From positions 46,560-110,559 of the forward strand of contig NZ_JACVQF010000158.1 of the NCBI RefSeq assembly GCF_014534645.1: a stretch of 64,000 nucleotides of DNA, written 5' to 3'. Shown in pieces: positions 15,705 to 23,424 of the stretch. Position 1 is the first letter of the stretch. Each line of letters starts with the position of its first letter. The notes beneath the pieces were generated by a model. It was given only the letters and a program-made list of their open reading frames with translations, was not told where the DNA came from and made no database searches. This DNA is from Streptomyces griseicoloratus (GTDB lineage Bacteria; Actinomycetota; Actinomycetes; Streptomycetales; Streptomycetaceae). Position numbers and translations under genes: made by a program.

Positions 15705-16817
15705 TCACGACCGTGATGCGTTGCCCTGCGGCAGTGTCACGGATTCGTCCCGGTCGAGTCCTTCCCCCAGGGCGGCGACGGCGGCCGGGCCGTGGCCGGC
15801 GGCCAGCAGCGGGGCCCGGACGTCGTGCTCCAGGTCGGGCACGTAGCCGATCAGCACGTCGGCCGGCCCCTCGACGCGCACCTCGCCCAGCACGGCCGGC
15901 AGCAGCAGGGTCCTGGCCCGGCCCAGCCGCCCGGTCCAGCCGCCGGCGGCGACGGTCACCGGCGCTCCGGCGTTGCTCAGGACCAGCGCGGTGGAGAAGC
16001 CGCGCACCAGCGGGGCGAGGGTGCCGGCGGTCCACCGTTCGAGGGCGAAGTACGGGCCGGCGCACAGCACCGTGCGCTCCACCCCGTCGGCCACGGTCGT
16101 GCCGAGACCGGGGTGGAACGCCGGGCGGGGCCCGGGGCGCCACTCGTCGAGCAGCCGTTCGATGTTCGCCGCGCGCTCCCGCGTGCCGATCGGCGAGCCG
16201 TCCTCCATGCGCCACGGCATGGCGTGCTGCTGGATGTCGGAGGTCTGCTCGATCTCGTACACCAGCGTGTGGGGGCCGAAGCTGTGCGGGGTGCCGCCGG
16301 GGACGTAGACCGTCTGGCCGGGGCGCACCGGCAGCCGGCGCAGGACCGCGTCGAAGTCCTGGTCGAGCAGGGCCCGGCGCAGCCGGTCGCGGCCGACGCC
16401 GGGGCGGACCCCGACCAGGGCGGTGGTCCCCGGGGCCGCGTCCAGGACGTGCCAGGCCTCGGTCTTGCCGTTCGGCTCGTCCTCGTAGCGGCGGGCGGCC
16501 TCGTCGTCGGCGTGGAGGTGGACCGGCAGCGGACCGCTGCCGTCGATGAACTTGGTGAGCAGCGGGAAGCGGGGGCCGGGCGGCGGGCGCGCTCCCAGCA
16601 GTTCCTCGGGGTGTTCCGCCATGACCTGCCGGAGGGTGCGTCCCGCCAGGGGGCCGTCCACCACCGTCGACGCCTCGCCGTCGACGTCGCTGACCTCCCA
16701 GGTCTCGGCGACCGGGCCCTCGGGCAGGCCCGTGCGCCCCAGGTGGTCGGCGAGTGCCCGGCCGCCGAAGACGTGCTGCTTGACGGGGGTGGTCAGCCGC
16801 AGGGGGTGCCAGTCCAC
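15705..16817 (-). CDS. manA: Mannose-6-phosphate isomerase, class I
   Basis: A zinc enzyme of 370 residues interconverting mannose-6-phosphate and fructose-6-phosphate in the cytoplasm, linking glycolysis to GDP-mannose. The N-terminal WHPLRLTTPVKQHVFGGRALADHLG and the motif KFIDGSGPLPVHLHADDEAARRYEDEPNGKTEAWHVL are the zinc-site and active-site regions of the cupin-fold class I family; the partner His is in VPGGTPHSFG. GTG 16817 is chosen because GGGAGG lies five bases upstream. Streptomyces usually has another manA in its core genome, so this may be a second copy serving a specific sugar. An array of four 18-bp repeats lies 50 bases upstream of the start. Confidence 0.87.
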   Translation of the reverse strand: MDWHPLRLTTPVKQHVFGGRALADHLGRTGLPEGPVAETWEVSDVDGEASTVVDGPLAGRTLRQVMAEHPEELLGARPPPGPRFPLLTKFIDGSGPLPVHLHADDEAARRYEDEPNGKTEAWHVLDAAPGTTALVGVRPGVGRDRLRRALLDQDFDAVLRRLPVRPGQTVYVPGGTPHSFGPHTLVYEIEQTSDIQQHAMPWRMEDGSPIGTRERAANIERLLDEWRPGPRPAFHPGLGTTVADGVERTVLCAGPYFALERWTAGTLAPLVRGFSTALVLSNAGAPVTVAAGGWTGRLGRARTLLLPAVLGEVRVEGPADVLIGYVPDLEHDVRAPLLAAGHGPAAVAALGEGLDRDESVTLPQGNASRS

Positions 16818-16868
16818 GGCTGCCTCCCGCCGGGGCACGGGCCGGCCGCCGGTGGCCGCGGCCCGGAC

Positions 16869-16962
16869 GGCACGGGTGGCACGGGTGTCCCGACGGGCAC
16901 GGGTGTCCCGACGGGCACGGGTGTCCCGACGGGCACGGGTGTCCCGGCGGGCACGGGAGGCG
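16869..16962. repeat. Tandem 18-bp repeat upstream of manA
   Basis: GGCACGGGTGTCCCGACG is repeated head to tail about four times, with degenerate copies at each end. It lies between the start of manA (16817, leftward) and the end of the SRPBCC gene (17035, leftward), thus in the manA leader or promoter. Each unit contains CGGGTGTCCCG, itself an imperfect dyad. Confidence 0.8.
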
Positions 16963-17034
16963 CGCCGCCACCCAGCACGGCCGCACAGGGCCTGGATCCG
17001 GCGCCCGGGGGCGGAAGGTGTTGCCGCGGCGGGA

Positions 17035-17442
17035 TCACCGCCGGTCCCCTCCCCCTCGTACCTGCTCCTCCAGCCGCCGCAGGCTGCTGTCGAGGGCGTC
17101 GGCCACCGCGCGCTGTCCCGGGTCGTGGCTGTCGTCGAAGAACGACAGGTGCACCGTCACCTCGCTGGCACCGCTGTCGAGCCCGGCCACCTGCAGCCAG
17201 CCGGCGTAGGAGCCCTGCTCACGCGTGCCCCATTCGAGCCGCATCTGCTCCGGCCGGGCGCTCAGCAGCGCGGAGGTGTCCTGGTCGGTGCGGTCCTCGT
17301 GCACGGTGACGGCGGGCAGGTCCTCGGCGTGCACGTGCAGGTCCCGGGGCAGCCAGGTGTCCAGGCGGGCGATGTCGGCGGCCCGGTCGAAGACCTGCTC
17401 GGGCTGGGCGGGCATGGTGCGGGAACGCTCGTACTCGGTCAT
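17035..17442 (-). CDS. SRPBCC-family protein
   Basis: A 135-residue START/Bet v 1-like protein. MTEYERSRTMPAQPEQVFDRAADIARLDTWLPRDLHVHAEDLPAV is the usual N-terminal strand-helix of the family, and a long C-terminal helix (AVADALDSSLRRLEEQVRGGG) closes the grip. ATG 17442 has GAGGAG nine bases upstream. It is divergent from the GAF/SpoIIE phosphatase gene, with 165 bases between them. The hydrophobic ligand is unknown. Confidence 0.82.
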   Translation of the reverse strand: MTEYERSRTMPAQPEQVFDRAADIARLDTWLPRDLHVHAEDLPAVTVHEDRTDQDTSALLSARPEQMRLEWGTREQGSYAGWLQVAGLDSGASEVTVHLSFFDDSHDPGQRAVADALDSSLRRLEEQVRGGGDRR

Positions 17443-17607
17443 GCGGCACCACTCCTCGGCTCGCTGTCGTACGTCGGAACGCGTGCCCGGTATACCGGAA
17501 CCGAAGCGCCCGCCGGGAGATCCGCTCGGCGCGCGGAGCGGGCCGCACGATGCGAGACTGCTGCTCAGGTGCCCCGCCCCCGCGGACGTCCGAGGAGGGC
17601 AGACGAG

Positions 17608-18789
17608 GTGTCGACGCCGGAGACGAGCGACACGCTGCTGCAGGACTTCCTTGCCGACCCGGCCCATCTGACGCTGGACCTGGGCACCGCCGTGGCCCGC
17701 TGTGTCAGGGCCCTGGGCCTGCAGCACGCCGTGGTGTACCTCGCGGACCTGCAACAGCGCCATCTCGTGCCGCAGACCGACATGGGCTCGACACTCGCCG
17801 TCGACGGCACACTGGCGGGCTGGGCGTACCGTACGCAGGCACTGCGCGTGGAGGAGTCGGAGACGGGCGAGATCATCGCCTGGTTCCCGCTGCTGGACGG
17901 TGCGGAGCGGCTCGGTGTGCTCGGCGTGCACACGATGGCGGTCACCGCCTCCACGCTGTCCCGCGGCAGGGCACTCGCCTCGCTCCTGGCCATGATGATC
18001 ACGTCCAAGCGGGCCTACGAGGACTCCTTCGTCCGGCGTACCCGCACCGAGCAGATGCGTCTGCCCTCCGAGATGCTCCGCGCCTTCCTGCCGCCGCGCA
18101 CCATCGGCAACGGAAACGTCGTGTCGACGGCCGTCCTGGAACCGGCCTACGAGATCGGCGGCGACGCCTTCGACCACTCGCTCACCCCCACGACCCTGCA
18201 CGCCTCGGTGCTCGACGCCATGGGGCACGACCTCGCCTCGGGCCTGACCAGCGCGGTGGCCCTGGCCGCCTGCCGCAACGCCCGGCGCAACGGGGCGGAT
18301 CTCCCCGAGCTGGTGACATCCGTCGACGAGGCGTTGTCCCGCTGGCTTCCCGACCAGTACTGCACCGGGGTCCTCACCCAGCTGAACCTGGCCACCGGTG
18401 TACTGCGCTGGTGCAACTGCGGGCATCCCACGCCCCTGCTGCTCCGCGGCGACCATCTGATCGTCGACGCCATGGAACGCGACGCCGACCCGCCCATGGG
18501 CGCGCCGTTCCTGCTCGCCTCCCAGCCGCGCCAGACGCACGAACTGGCCCTGGAGCCGGGAGACAGGGTGCTGCTGTACACCGACGGGGTCACCGAGGCA
18601 CGCACCCGGGACGCGCAGTTGTTCGGTCTCGAGCGGTTCGTGGACTACGTCATCCGGGCCACGGGCAGCGGCGAGCTGGCGCCGGAGGCACTGCGGCGCC
18701 TGATCCACTCGATGCTGGACGCGCAGACCGGCCAGTTGCAGGACGACGCGACGATCCTGATGTTCGAGTGGCGGCCCCCCGCCGCCTGA
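17608..18789 (+). CDS. GAF-domain PP2C (SpoIIE-type) protein phosphatase
   Basis: A 393-residue soluble Ser/Thr phosphatase. Residues 1-160 form a GAF-like sensor domain; residues 180-390 form a SpoIIE/PP2C domain with the metal-binding aspartates in IGGDAFDHS, LDAMGHD, LYTDGVTEAR and the final DDATILMFEW. In Streptomyces, such phosphatases dephosphorylate anti-anti-sigma proteins in partner-switching systems. GTG 17608 is chosen as it has GAGGAGGG upstream and begins at the homologous region. No anti-sigma or antagonist gene lies beside it. The sigma factor at 60679-61470 is a candidate end-point only by analogy. Confidence 0.88.
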   Translation: MSTPETSDTLLQDFLADPAHLTLDLGTAVARCVRALGLQHAVVYLADLQQRHLVPQTDMGSTLAVDGTLAGWAYRTQALRVEESETGEIIAWFPLLDGAERLGVLGVHTMAVTASTLSRGRALASLLAMMITSKRAYEDSFVRRTRTEQMRLPSEMLRAFLPPRTIGNGNVVSTAVLEPAYEIGGDAFDHSLTPTTLHASVLDAMGHDLASGLTSAVALAACRNARRNGADLPELVTSVDEALSRWLPDQYCTGVLTQLNLATGVLRWCNCGHPTPLLLRGDHLIVDAMERDADPPMGAPFLLASQPRQTHELALEPGDRVLLYTDGVTEARTRDAQLFGLERFVDYVIRATGSGELAPEALRRLIHSMLDAQTGQLQDDATILMFEWRPPAA

Positions 18790-18849
18790 CACGGACGCCG
18801 CCCGCCTCCGGACGCCCAGGATGCCGGACGCCCCGGATCTCGCCGCCGC

Positions 18850-19158
18850 TCAGACGTCGTGGCCCCGTGCGCGCAGCCAGCCGTGCACGGTGTCCTTGTC
18901 GGCGGGGGTGATGCGGACGGGACCCTCGACGTAGGGGCCCTCGTCCTCGGTGAAGCCCGTGTCCGTGACCCTGGCGGTGACCCAGGTGGCCAGGTCCTGG
19001 GCGGCCCGGTCGGACAGCTCGCCGCTCTCCCAGCCGGTGCGGGCCTCGTGGGCCGCGGCGCGGTCGTTGCGTTCGGTCTCCTCCAGCCACGCGGCCACCA
19101 GCCGCTCGACGGTCCGGCGCTCCTCGGGCCCGGTCTGCCGCTCGCGCTTGCTGTTCAT
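18850..19158 (-). CDS. Hypothetical charged protein, 102 aa
   Basis: MNSKRERQTGPEERRTVERLVAAWLEETERNDRAAAHEARTG starts a highly charged, mostly helical protein of 102 residues ending in GWLRARGHDV. No signal peptide or membrane segment. ATG 19158 follows GGAGGGC, although the spacing is short. Streptomyces genomes have similar short acidic proteins of unknown function. It is convergent with the phosphatase gene, 60 bases away. Confidence 0.6.
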   Translation of the reverse strand: MNSKRERQTGPEERRTVERLVAAWLEETERNDRAAAHEARTGWESGELSDRAAQDLATWVTARVTDTGFTEDEGPYVEGPVRITPADKDTVHGWLRARGHDV

Positions 19159-19283
19159 GCCCTCCGAGTGCCCTGATTCCCCTCGGCCGTCCCCCGTCTC
19201 CGGCGGCCGGAACGGCACCCGTGTCGGCGGTTGCCCGCCGGGTACCCGAAGGGCACCGTCACAGCCTGTGCTCGGAAACCGGA

Positions 19284-19334
19284 AGAGCTCCGGCACCGCG
19301 AGAGCTCCGGCACGCAAGAGCTCCGGCACCGCAA
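19284..19334. repeat. Three tandem copies of AGAGCTCCGGCACcGC
   Basis: Copies start at about 19284, 19301 and 19317 with 16-17 base spacing, so they are roughly 1.5 helical turns apart. They lie 29 bases before the start of the nucleotidyltransferase gene. They may be binding sites for a regulator or simple slippage repeats in the leader. Confidence 0.7.
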
Positions 19335-19362
19335 GAGGGGACAGCCCTGGAAGGGGACAGCG

Positions 19363-20097
19363 ATGACGCAGCCCGCCGACGACCGCGCTCTCGACCCGCG
19401 CGCCGGCGTGTCCGAACTCCGTCCGGCGACCGGGGACTCCGGGCTCGTCCCCCGGAACCGGTCACTGCGCGAGGATCTCCCGCTCGACCGCAACCAGGCG
19501 ATCCTCCAGGCCGCCAAGCAGGTCGGCGCGATCCTCAAGAGGAAGGAGCACCCGTTCGCACTGGCGGGCAGCGTCGCCGTCTACGCCCACGGCGGCACCC
19601 AGAACCTCCAGCACGACGTGGACTTCTGCATCCGGCCCGAGGACGCACCGGCCGTCGCGGAGACGCTGCAGGAGGCCGGGCTGCCCGTCTACACGCCTCC
19701 CGAGGACTGGCTGCTCAAGGCCGACTGCCTGGGACAGCCGGTCGACCTCATCTTCGAGCTGGCGCACCAGCCCGTGACGACCGAGCTGCTGGGCCGGGCC
19801 GAGGAGCTGTCGGTGGACTCGGTGCTCATGCCGGTGTTGTCCCCGACCGACCTGCTGCACGGTCTGCTGGCGGCCTTCTCCGAGCACCACTGCGACTTCG
19901 GGGCGGTGCTGCCGATCGCCCGGACCCTGCGGGAGAAGATCGACTGGGAGGAGCTGCGCCGGGAGTGCGGGGACGCCCCGATGCCGGCGGCGTTCTTCTT
20001 CGTCCTCGAACGGCTGGAGATCATCTCTCCGCCCGAAGACGCGCCCGAAGACGCGGCCGAAGCCCCGGCAGGTCCCGCGAAGGAGGATCACCGATGA
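19363..20097 (+). CDS. Pol-beta-superfamily nucleotidyltransferase
   Basis: A 244-residue protein with a nucleotidyltransferase fold. The signature GSVAVYAHGGTQNLQHDVDF at about residues 68-87 has the Gly-Ser and the two acidic metal ligands (HDVD), and a third likely acidic residue is in QPVDLIFE. This is the minimal catalytic set for transferring a nucleotide to a protein, RNA or small molecule. No partner HEPN toxin is present. The start ATG 19363 has AAGGGG upstream. The stop overlaps the ATG of the BON gene (ATGA), and a phosphoesterase gene follows, so three proteins are made from one operon. I know of no named system with this trio. Confidence 0.8.
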   Translation: MTQPADDRALDPRAGVSELRPATGDSGLVPRNRSLREDLPLDRNQAILQAAKQVGAILKRKEHPFALAGSVAVYAHGGTQNLQHDVDFCIRPEDAPAVAETLQEAGLPVYTPPEDWLLKADCLGQPVDLIFELAHQPVTTELLGRAEELSVDSVLMPVLSPTDLLHGLLAAFSEHHCDFGAVLPIARTLREKIDWEELRRECGDAPMPAAFFFVLERLEIISPPEDAPEDAAEAPAGPAKEDHR

Positions 20098-20387
20098 GCG
20101 ACCCCGCCGTTCCGCAGGACCCCGCGGCGCGCGGCGCCGCCCCCGCCGAGAACGTCGAGTACCGCGTCGCCCACCTGCACGACCGGCTCGCCGCCGAGGA
20201 GCTCGGCGAGCTGGGCGTACGGGCCGAGATCCGGGCCGGGGCGATCGCGGTCACCGGTACGGTGCCCTCCGCGCAGTGCCGCGAGACCCTGCTGCGGATC
20301 GTGCACGAGGAGCTGACCGGGCTCACCGTGCACACCGACATCGTGGTGGCGGAGACCGCCCGCCCCGACCATGCGGAGGAGCTGTGA
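20094..20387 (+). CDS. BON-domain protein, 97 aa
   Basis: A 97-residue protein with one BON-like domain at about residues 28-90 (RLAAEELGELGVRAEIRAGAIAVTGTVPSAQCRETLLRIVHEEL...VHTDIVV), which has the alternating beta-alpha pattern and the central G-x-V motif. BON domains bind membranes or lipids, here without a signal peptide, so the protein should be cytoplasmic. Start ATG overlaps the previous stop by four bases and is preceded by AAGGAGG; its own stop overlaps the next start by one base (TGATG). Probably an adaptor joining the nucleotidyltransferase and the phosphoesterase. Confidence 0.75.
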   Translation: MSDPAVPQDPAARGAAPAENVEYRVAHLHDRLAAEELGELGVRAEIRAGAIAVTGTVPSAQCRETLLRIVHEELTGLTVHTDIVVAETARPDHAEEL

Positions 20388-21112
20388 TGATCCGCGTCGC
20401 CGCCGTCGGAGACATCCACATGGGGCCGGACAGCCAGGGGCTGCTGCGGCCCGCCTTCGAGACCCTGCCCGACTGTGCCGACCTGCTGCTGCTCGCCGGG
20501 GACCTGACCCGGCACGGCACGCAGGAGGAGGCCCGGGTGGTGGCGCAGGAGGTCCGTGACCTGCCGGTGCCGGTGGTGGCCGTACTCGGCAACCACGACC
20601 ACCACGACGAGCAGCCGGACAAGGTCACCGCCCTGCTCCAGGACGCCGGGGTGACGGTCCTGGAAGGTGCGGGGACGGTCGTGGAATGTGCCGGGGCCCG
20701 CCTCGGGATAGCGGGGACCAAGGGCTTCGGCGGCGGGTTCGTCGGTCGCAGCGCCGGGGAGTTCGGCGAGCCGCTGATGAAGGAGTTCGTCCGCACCACC
20801 CGGCGCTCGGCGGACAGTCTGCGCACCGCCCTGGAGGAGCTGTCCCGCCAGGGCTGCGCGGCGCGGATCGCGCTGACCCACTTCTCCCCCGTCGCCGACA
20901 CGCTCGCCGGTGAGCCGCCGGAGATCTACCCCTTCCTCGGCAGCTATCTGCTGGCCGAGGCGATCGACACGGCCGGCGCGGACCTCGCCGTCCACGGGCA
21001 CGCGCATCTGGGCTCGGAGCACGGCATGACGGCCGGCGGGGTGCGGGTGCGCAACGTGGCACAGCCGGTGATCCGCCGGGCGTTCAACGTCTACCAGCTG
21101 CACACCGCCTGA
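20387..21112 (+). CDS. Calcineurin-like metallophosphoesterase
   Basis: A 241-residue dinuclear metallophosphoesterase. Motifs in order: GDIHMG (residues 9-14), GDLTRHG, GNHDHHD, and further on LTHFSP and HGHAHLG, which together supply all the metal ligands. Substrates in the family include phosphoproteins, cyclic nucleotides and nucleic acid ends. Start ATG 20387 overlaps the BON gene stop and has GGAGGAGC upstream. Co-translation with a nucleotidyltransferase is suggestive: one enzyme could remove what the other adds. A GTG at 20384 is also in frame. Confidence 0.87.
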   Translation: MIRVAAVGDIHMGPDSQGLLRPAFETLPDCADLLLLAGDLTRHGTQEEARVVAQEVRDLPVPVVAVLGNHDHHDEQPDKVTALLQDAGVTVLEGAGTVVECAGARLGIAGTKGFGGGFVGRSAGEFGEPLMKEFVRTTRRSADSLRTALEELSRQGCAARIALTHFSPVADTLAGEPPEIYPFLGSYLLAEAIDTAGADLAVHGHAHLGSEHGMTAGGVRVRNVAQPVIRRAFNVYQLHTA

Positions 21113-21134
21113 CCGACCGGTTCCGCCGGGCCCT

Positions 21135-21767
21135 TCAGGGCCGGCCGGGCTCGTCCGTCGTACGCCCGAGGCACGTGACGTCGCCGGAGATCCCTGCCTC
21201 GATCTCGTGGAAGCCCATACGGTCGTAGAACGCCCTGGCCGGGGTGTTGGCCGTCGCCATGACCAGATGGACGGCCGGTACCCCGCGCTCGCGCAGTGCC
21301 CGCAGGAACGTCCGCATGAGCGCGCGGCCGTGACCACGGCCCTGCCACTCGGGCAGCAGGTCGATGTGGAGATGGGCGGGGTACGCGGCCAGTTCGGGGA
21401 CGATCATGCGCTCGGGGTTGTGCAGGAGTCCGGCCATGACCTCGTCCGGGGTGCCGGGCGGGCCGTCGGGTGCCGGGTGGCGGTCCGCGACCCGGGGCAG
21501 CCACTCGGTGCGGAACTCCTTGGCGAAGCGGGGGGTGTCGGCCGTGCCGAGGATGTAGCCGACGGCTCGGCCGTGCCCGTCGTCCAGCACGAAGGCCAGC
21601 CCGGGGTCCAGATGGACGTACGGGGCGGCGAAGATGACGGGCAGGATGTCGGGGTCCGCGTACACGGGCCGGGCGTCCTGGCCGTTGTGCGCGGTGCGGA
21701 TGCAGATGTCGTCGAGGGCCGGGGCGTCCCCGGGCCGGTAAGGGCGTACGGCTGCGGTCGAGGTCAC
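21135..21767 (-). CDS. GNAT acetyltransferase, O-GlcNAcase C-terminal-domain-like
   Basis: A 210-residue GNAT enzyme. The CoA pyrophosphate loop is LLPEWQGRGHGRALMRTFL, followed by ATANTPARAFYDRMGF. The long insert between the first strand and the core (IFAAPYVHLDPGLAFVLDD...GRAVGYILGTADTPRFAKEFRTEWLP) is the pattern of the bacterial proteins related to the C-terminal domain of human O-GlcNAcase; from memory a Streptomyces sviceus homologue was structurally studied. GTG 21767 is the first start at the proper N-terminus (VTSTAAVRPYRPGDAPAL), with GGGCAGGA upstream. A perfect CebR-box sits 19-32 bases upstream, so expression is probably linked to cello-oligosaccharide supply. The acetyl acceptor is unknown. 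Confidence 0.85.
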   Translation of the reverse strand: MTSTAAVRPYRPGDAPALDDICIRTAHNGQDARPVYADPDILPVIFAAPYVHLDPGLAFVLDDGHGRAVGYILGTADTPRFAKEFRTEWLPRVADRHPAPDGPPGTPDEVMAGLLHNPERMIVPELAAYPAHLHIDLLPEWQGRGHGRALMRTFLRALRERGVPAVHLVMATANTPARAFYDRMGFHEIEAGISGDVTCLGRTTDEPGRP

Positions 21768-21785
21768 CGCAGCATCCTGCCCTCT

Positions 21786-21799
21786 TGGGAGCGCTCCCA
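21786..21799. promoter_or_regulatory. CebR-box TGGGAGCGCTCCCA
   Basis: This perfect 14-base palindrome is identical to the binding site of CebR, the LacI-family repressor of cellulose/cello-oligosaccharide genes in Streptomyces. It lies within the promoter region of the GNAT gene (leftward) and 215 bases before the DoxX-like gene (rightward). No sugar genes are next to it, which is unusual. Confidence 0.85.
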
Positions 21800-22014
21800 C
21801 AAGTCTCCGGCCGGCACCGGCGGGCACTGCGCCGGATGCGCCGGCCGGGCACCGTGGCCGGGATCTGTCACCCCAGCCGCAAACCGTCCCGTGACCTGCG
21901 CGAAGCCCGCACACGGTGACGGCGACCGCCGGGACCGCACGGGTCGCCGAATGGCGCCGGCCCGGCGGGGAACCTGATGATCGCCCTAGACACGACACCC
22001 CTGGAGAGAGTGCC

Positions 22015-22560
22015 ATGAGCCTATTGCGTGTGGTCGGACGCCCGATGCTCGCCTCGATGTTCGTCGCCGGCGGCCTGAACTGCCTGCGCAACCCCGGAGA
22101 GCTGGCCCCGCTGGCGGAGCCGGTCGTGCGGCCGGTGGCCGACCGCGTGTCCGCGCTGCCGGACAGCACCGAGCAGCTCGTACGGCTCAACGGCGCCGTG
22201 CAGGTGGTGGGCGGGGTGCTGCTGGGACTCGGCCGCCTGCCCCGGCTGTCCGCGCTGGCCCTCGCGGTGACGCTGGTGCCGACCACGCTGGCGGGGCACC
22301 GTTTCTGGGATGCGGAGGGGCCCGACCGCTCCCAGCAGACCGTCCACTTCCTGAAGAACCTCTCGATGCTCGGCGGCCTGCTCATCGCGGCCGACGACAC
22401 GGGCGGCGCCCCCTCGATGCTGTGGCGCGGCCGCCACGCCGCGCAGGGCCTGCGCCGCGACGCCGGGCTGGTGCGCCGCTCCGTGCGCGCGACGGCGCGT
22501 CCCGCGGCCGCGGCGGGCGGGCTCAAGGCCCGGATGAGCGCGTGCAAGCCCGGGCGTTAG
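22015..22560 (+). CDS. DoxX-family membrane protein
   Basis: A 181-residue protein with four membrane segments (LLRVVGRPMLASMFVAGGLNCL, LVRLNGAVQVVGGVLLGLGRLPRL, ALALAVTLVPTTLAGHRFW, LKNLSMLGGLLIAADD). The pattern ...GR.MLA..F...G and FLKNLSMLGGLLIAADD is typical of the DoxX/DoxD family, often linked to thiol stress. ATG 22015 is preceded by GGAGAGAG. It may be influenced by the CebR-box upstream, though 215 bases is far. The C-terminal 40 residues are Arg/Ala-rich and cytoplasmic. The next gene encodes a hemerythrin-like protein 75 bases away, likely the same transcript. Confidence 0.83.
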   Translation: MSLLRVVGRPMLASMFVAGGLNCLRNPGELAPLAEPVVRPVADRVSALPDSTEQLVRLNGAVQVVGGVLLGLGRLPRLSALALAVTLVPTTLAGHRFWDAEGPDRSQQTVHFLKNLSMLGGLLIAADDTGGAPSMLWRGRHAAQGLRRDAGLVRRSVRATARPAAAAGGLKARMSACKPGR

Positions 22561-22635
22561 CCCCTCCGGCGCCGGGGGACCCGTGGCGCGTGGCGGCCCG
22601 GTCCCGGTCCGTCACGACCTGGCTGGAGGTGAAAC

Positions 22636-23199
22636 ATGGGACACGGAGGAAACGTCATCGACGAGCTGACGACCGACCACCGGGAGGTCGAGGAGCTCTT
22701 CGGGAAGATCGAGGCGCTGCCGTCCGGTCACAAGGACCGCAAGCTGTACGCCGATCAGGTCACGATCGAGCTGGTGCGGCACTCGGTGGCGGAGGAGGCG
22801 TATCTCTACCCGGCCGTGCGTGAGCACGTGGCGAACGGGGGCGCTCTCGCGGACAAGGAGCTGGAGGACCACGCCCAGGCCGAGCAGATCATGAAGGACC
22901 TGGAGGGCTGCCAGGCGGACGACCCCGAGTTCGACCGGCTGGTCGGCACGCTGATGAGCGAGATCCGCGAGCATGTCGCCGACGAGGAGGGCAACCTGTT
23001 CCCGAGGCTGCGCGAGGCGTGCCCGGCCGAGGCGCTGGACAAGCTGGGCGACAAGGTCCGGCAGGCGAAGCGGACGGCCCCGACCCGGCCGCACCCGGCC
23101 GCCCCGGACAAGCCGCCGATGAACAAGCTCCTCGCACCGGGGGCGGGGATGGTCGACCGGGTGCGGGACGCGCTGTCGGGCCGCGGCAAGCCCGGCTGA
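22636..23199 (+). CDS. Hemerythrin HHE cation-binding domain protein
   Basis: A 187-residue protein with a four-helix hemerythrin-like domain. His and Glu ligands are in TTDHREVEELF, RHSVAEEAYLYP, EDHAQAEQIM and HVADEEGNLFP; together they form the diiron site that binds oxygen, nitric oxide or senses iron. After residue 140 the sequence becomes a basic, Pro-rich tail (KRTAPTRPHPAAPDKPP) ending in MVDRVRDALSGRGKPG. GGAGG lies before ATG 22636. It is likely co-transcribed with the DoxX-like gene; both are redox-linked in other Streptomyces. A repeat array and a terminator follow. Confidence 0.9.
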   Translation: MGHGGNVIDELTTDHREVEELFGKIEALPSGHKDRKLYADQVTIELVRHSVAEEAYLYPAVREHVANGGALADKELEDHAQAEQIMKDLEGCQADDPEFDRLVGTLMSEIREHVADEEGNLFPRLREACPAEALDKLGDKVRQAKRTAPTRPHPAAPDKPPMNKLLAPGAGMVDRVRDALSGRGKPG

Positions 23200-23228
23200 G
23201 CGCGTGGCGGTGGGGTGCGCGGTGGCCG

Positions 23229-23376
23229 CACGCGTGTGACGCGGTGGCCGGCATACGCGCGATGCGGTGGCCCGGTACGCGCGTGACGCGGGAGCCGGTA
23301 CGCGCGTGACGCGGTGGCCGGTACGCGTGACGCGGTGGCCGGTACGCGTGACGCGGTGGCCGGCACGCGCGTGTGC
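23229..23376. repeat. Six degenerate copies of a 21-23 bp repeat
   Basis: The unit is close to ACGCGTGACGCGGTGGCCGGT, repeated about six times with small length differences. It lies in the 3' region of the hemerythrin gene, just before a strong terminator. Not a CRISPR: no spacers. The repeats contain GCGG TGGCC, and could form alternate hairpins. Confidence 0.85.
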
Positions 23377-23382
23377 AGGTGG

Positions 23383-23416
23383 GAAGGGGCCCGTCGTGGT
23401 GGCGACGGGCCCCTTC
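23383..23416. terminator. Bidirectional terminator, 14-bp stem
   Basis: GAAGGGGCCCGTCG, loop TGGTGG, CGACGGGCCCCTTC, a perfect stem between the convergent hemerythrin gene and glycosyltransferase gene; its right end is 8 bases from the glycosyltransferase stop. Confidence 0.85.
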
Positions 23417-23424
23417 GCGAGCTG

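Noticed and set aside
23229-23376. CRISPR array.
   Set aside because: The repeats are directly adjacent with no unique spacers, and no cas genes are seen.
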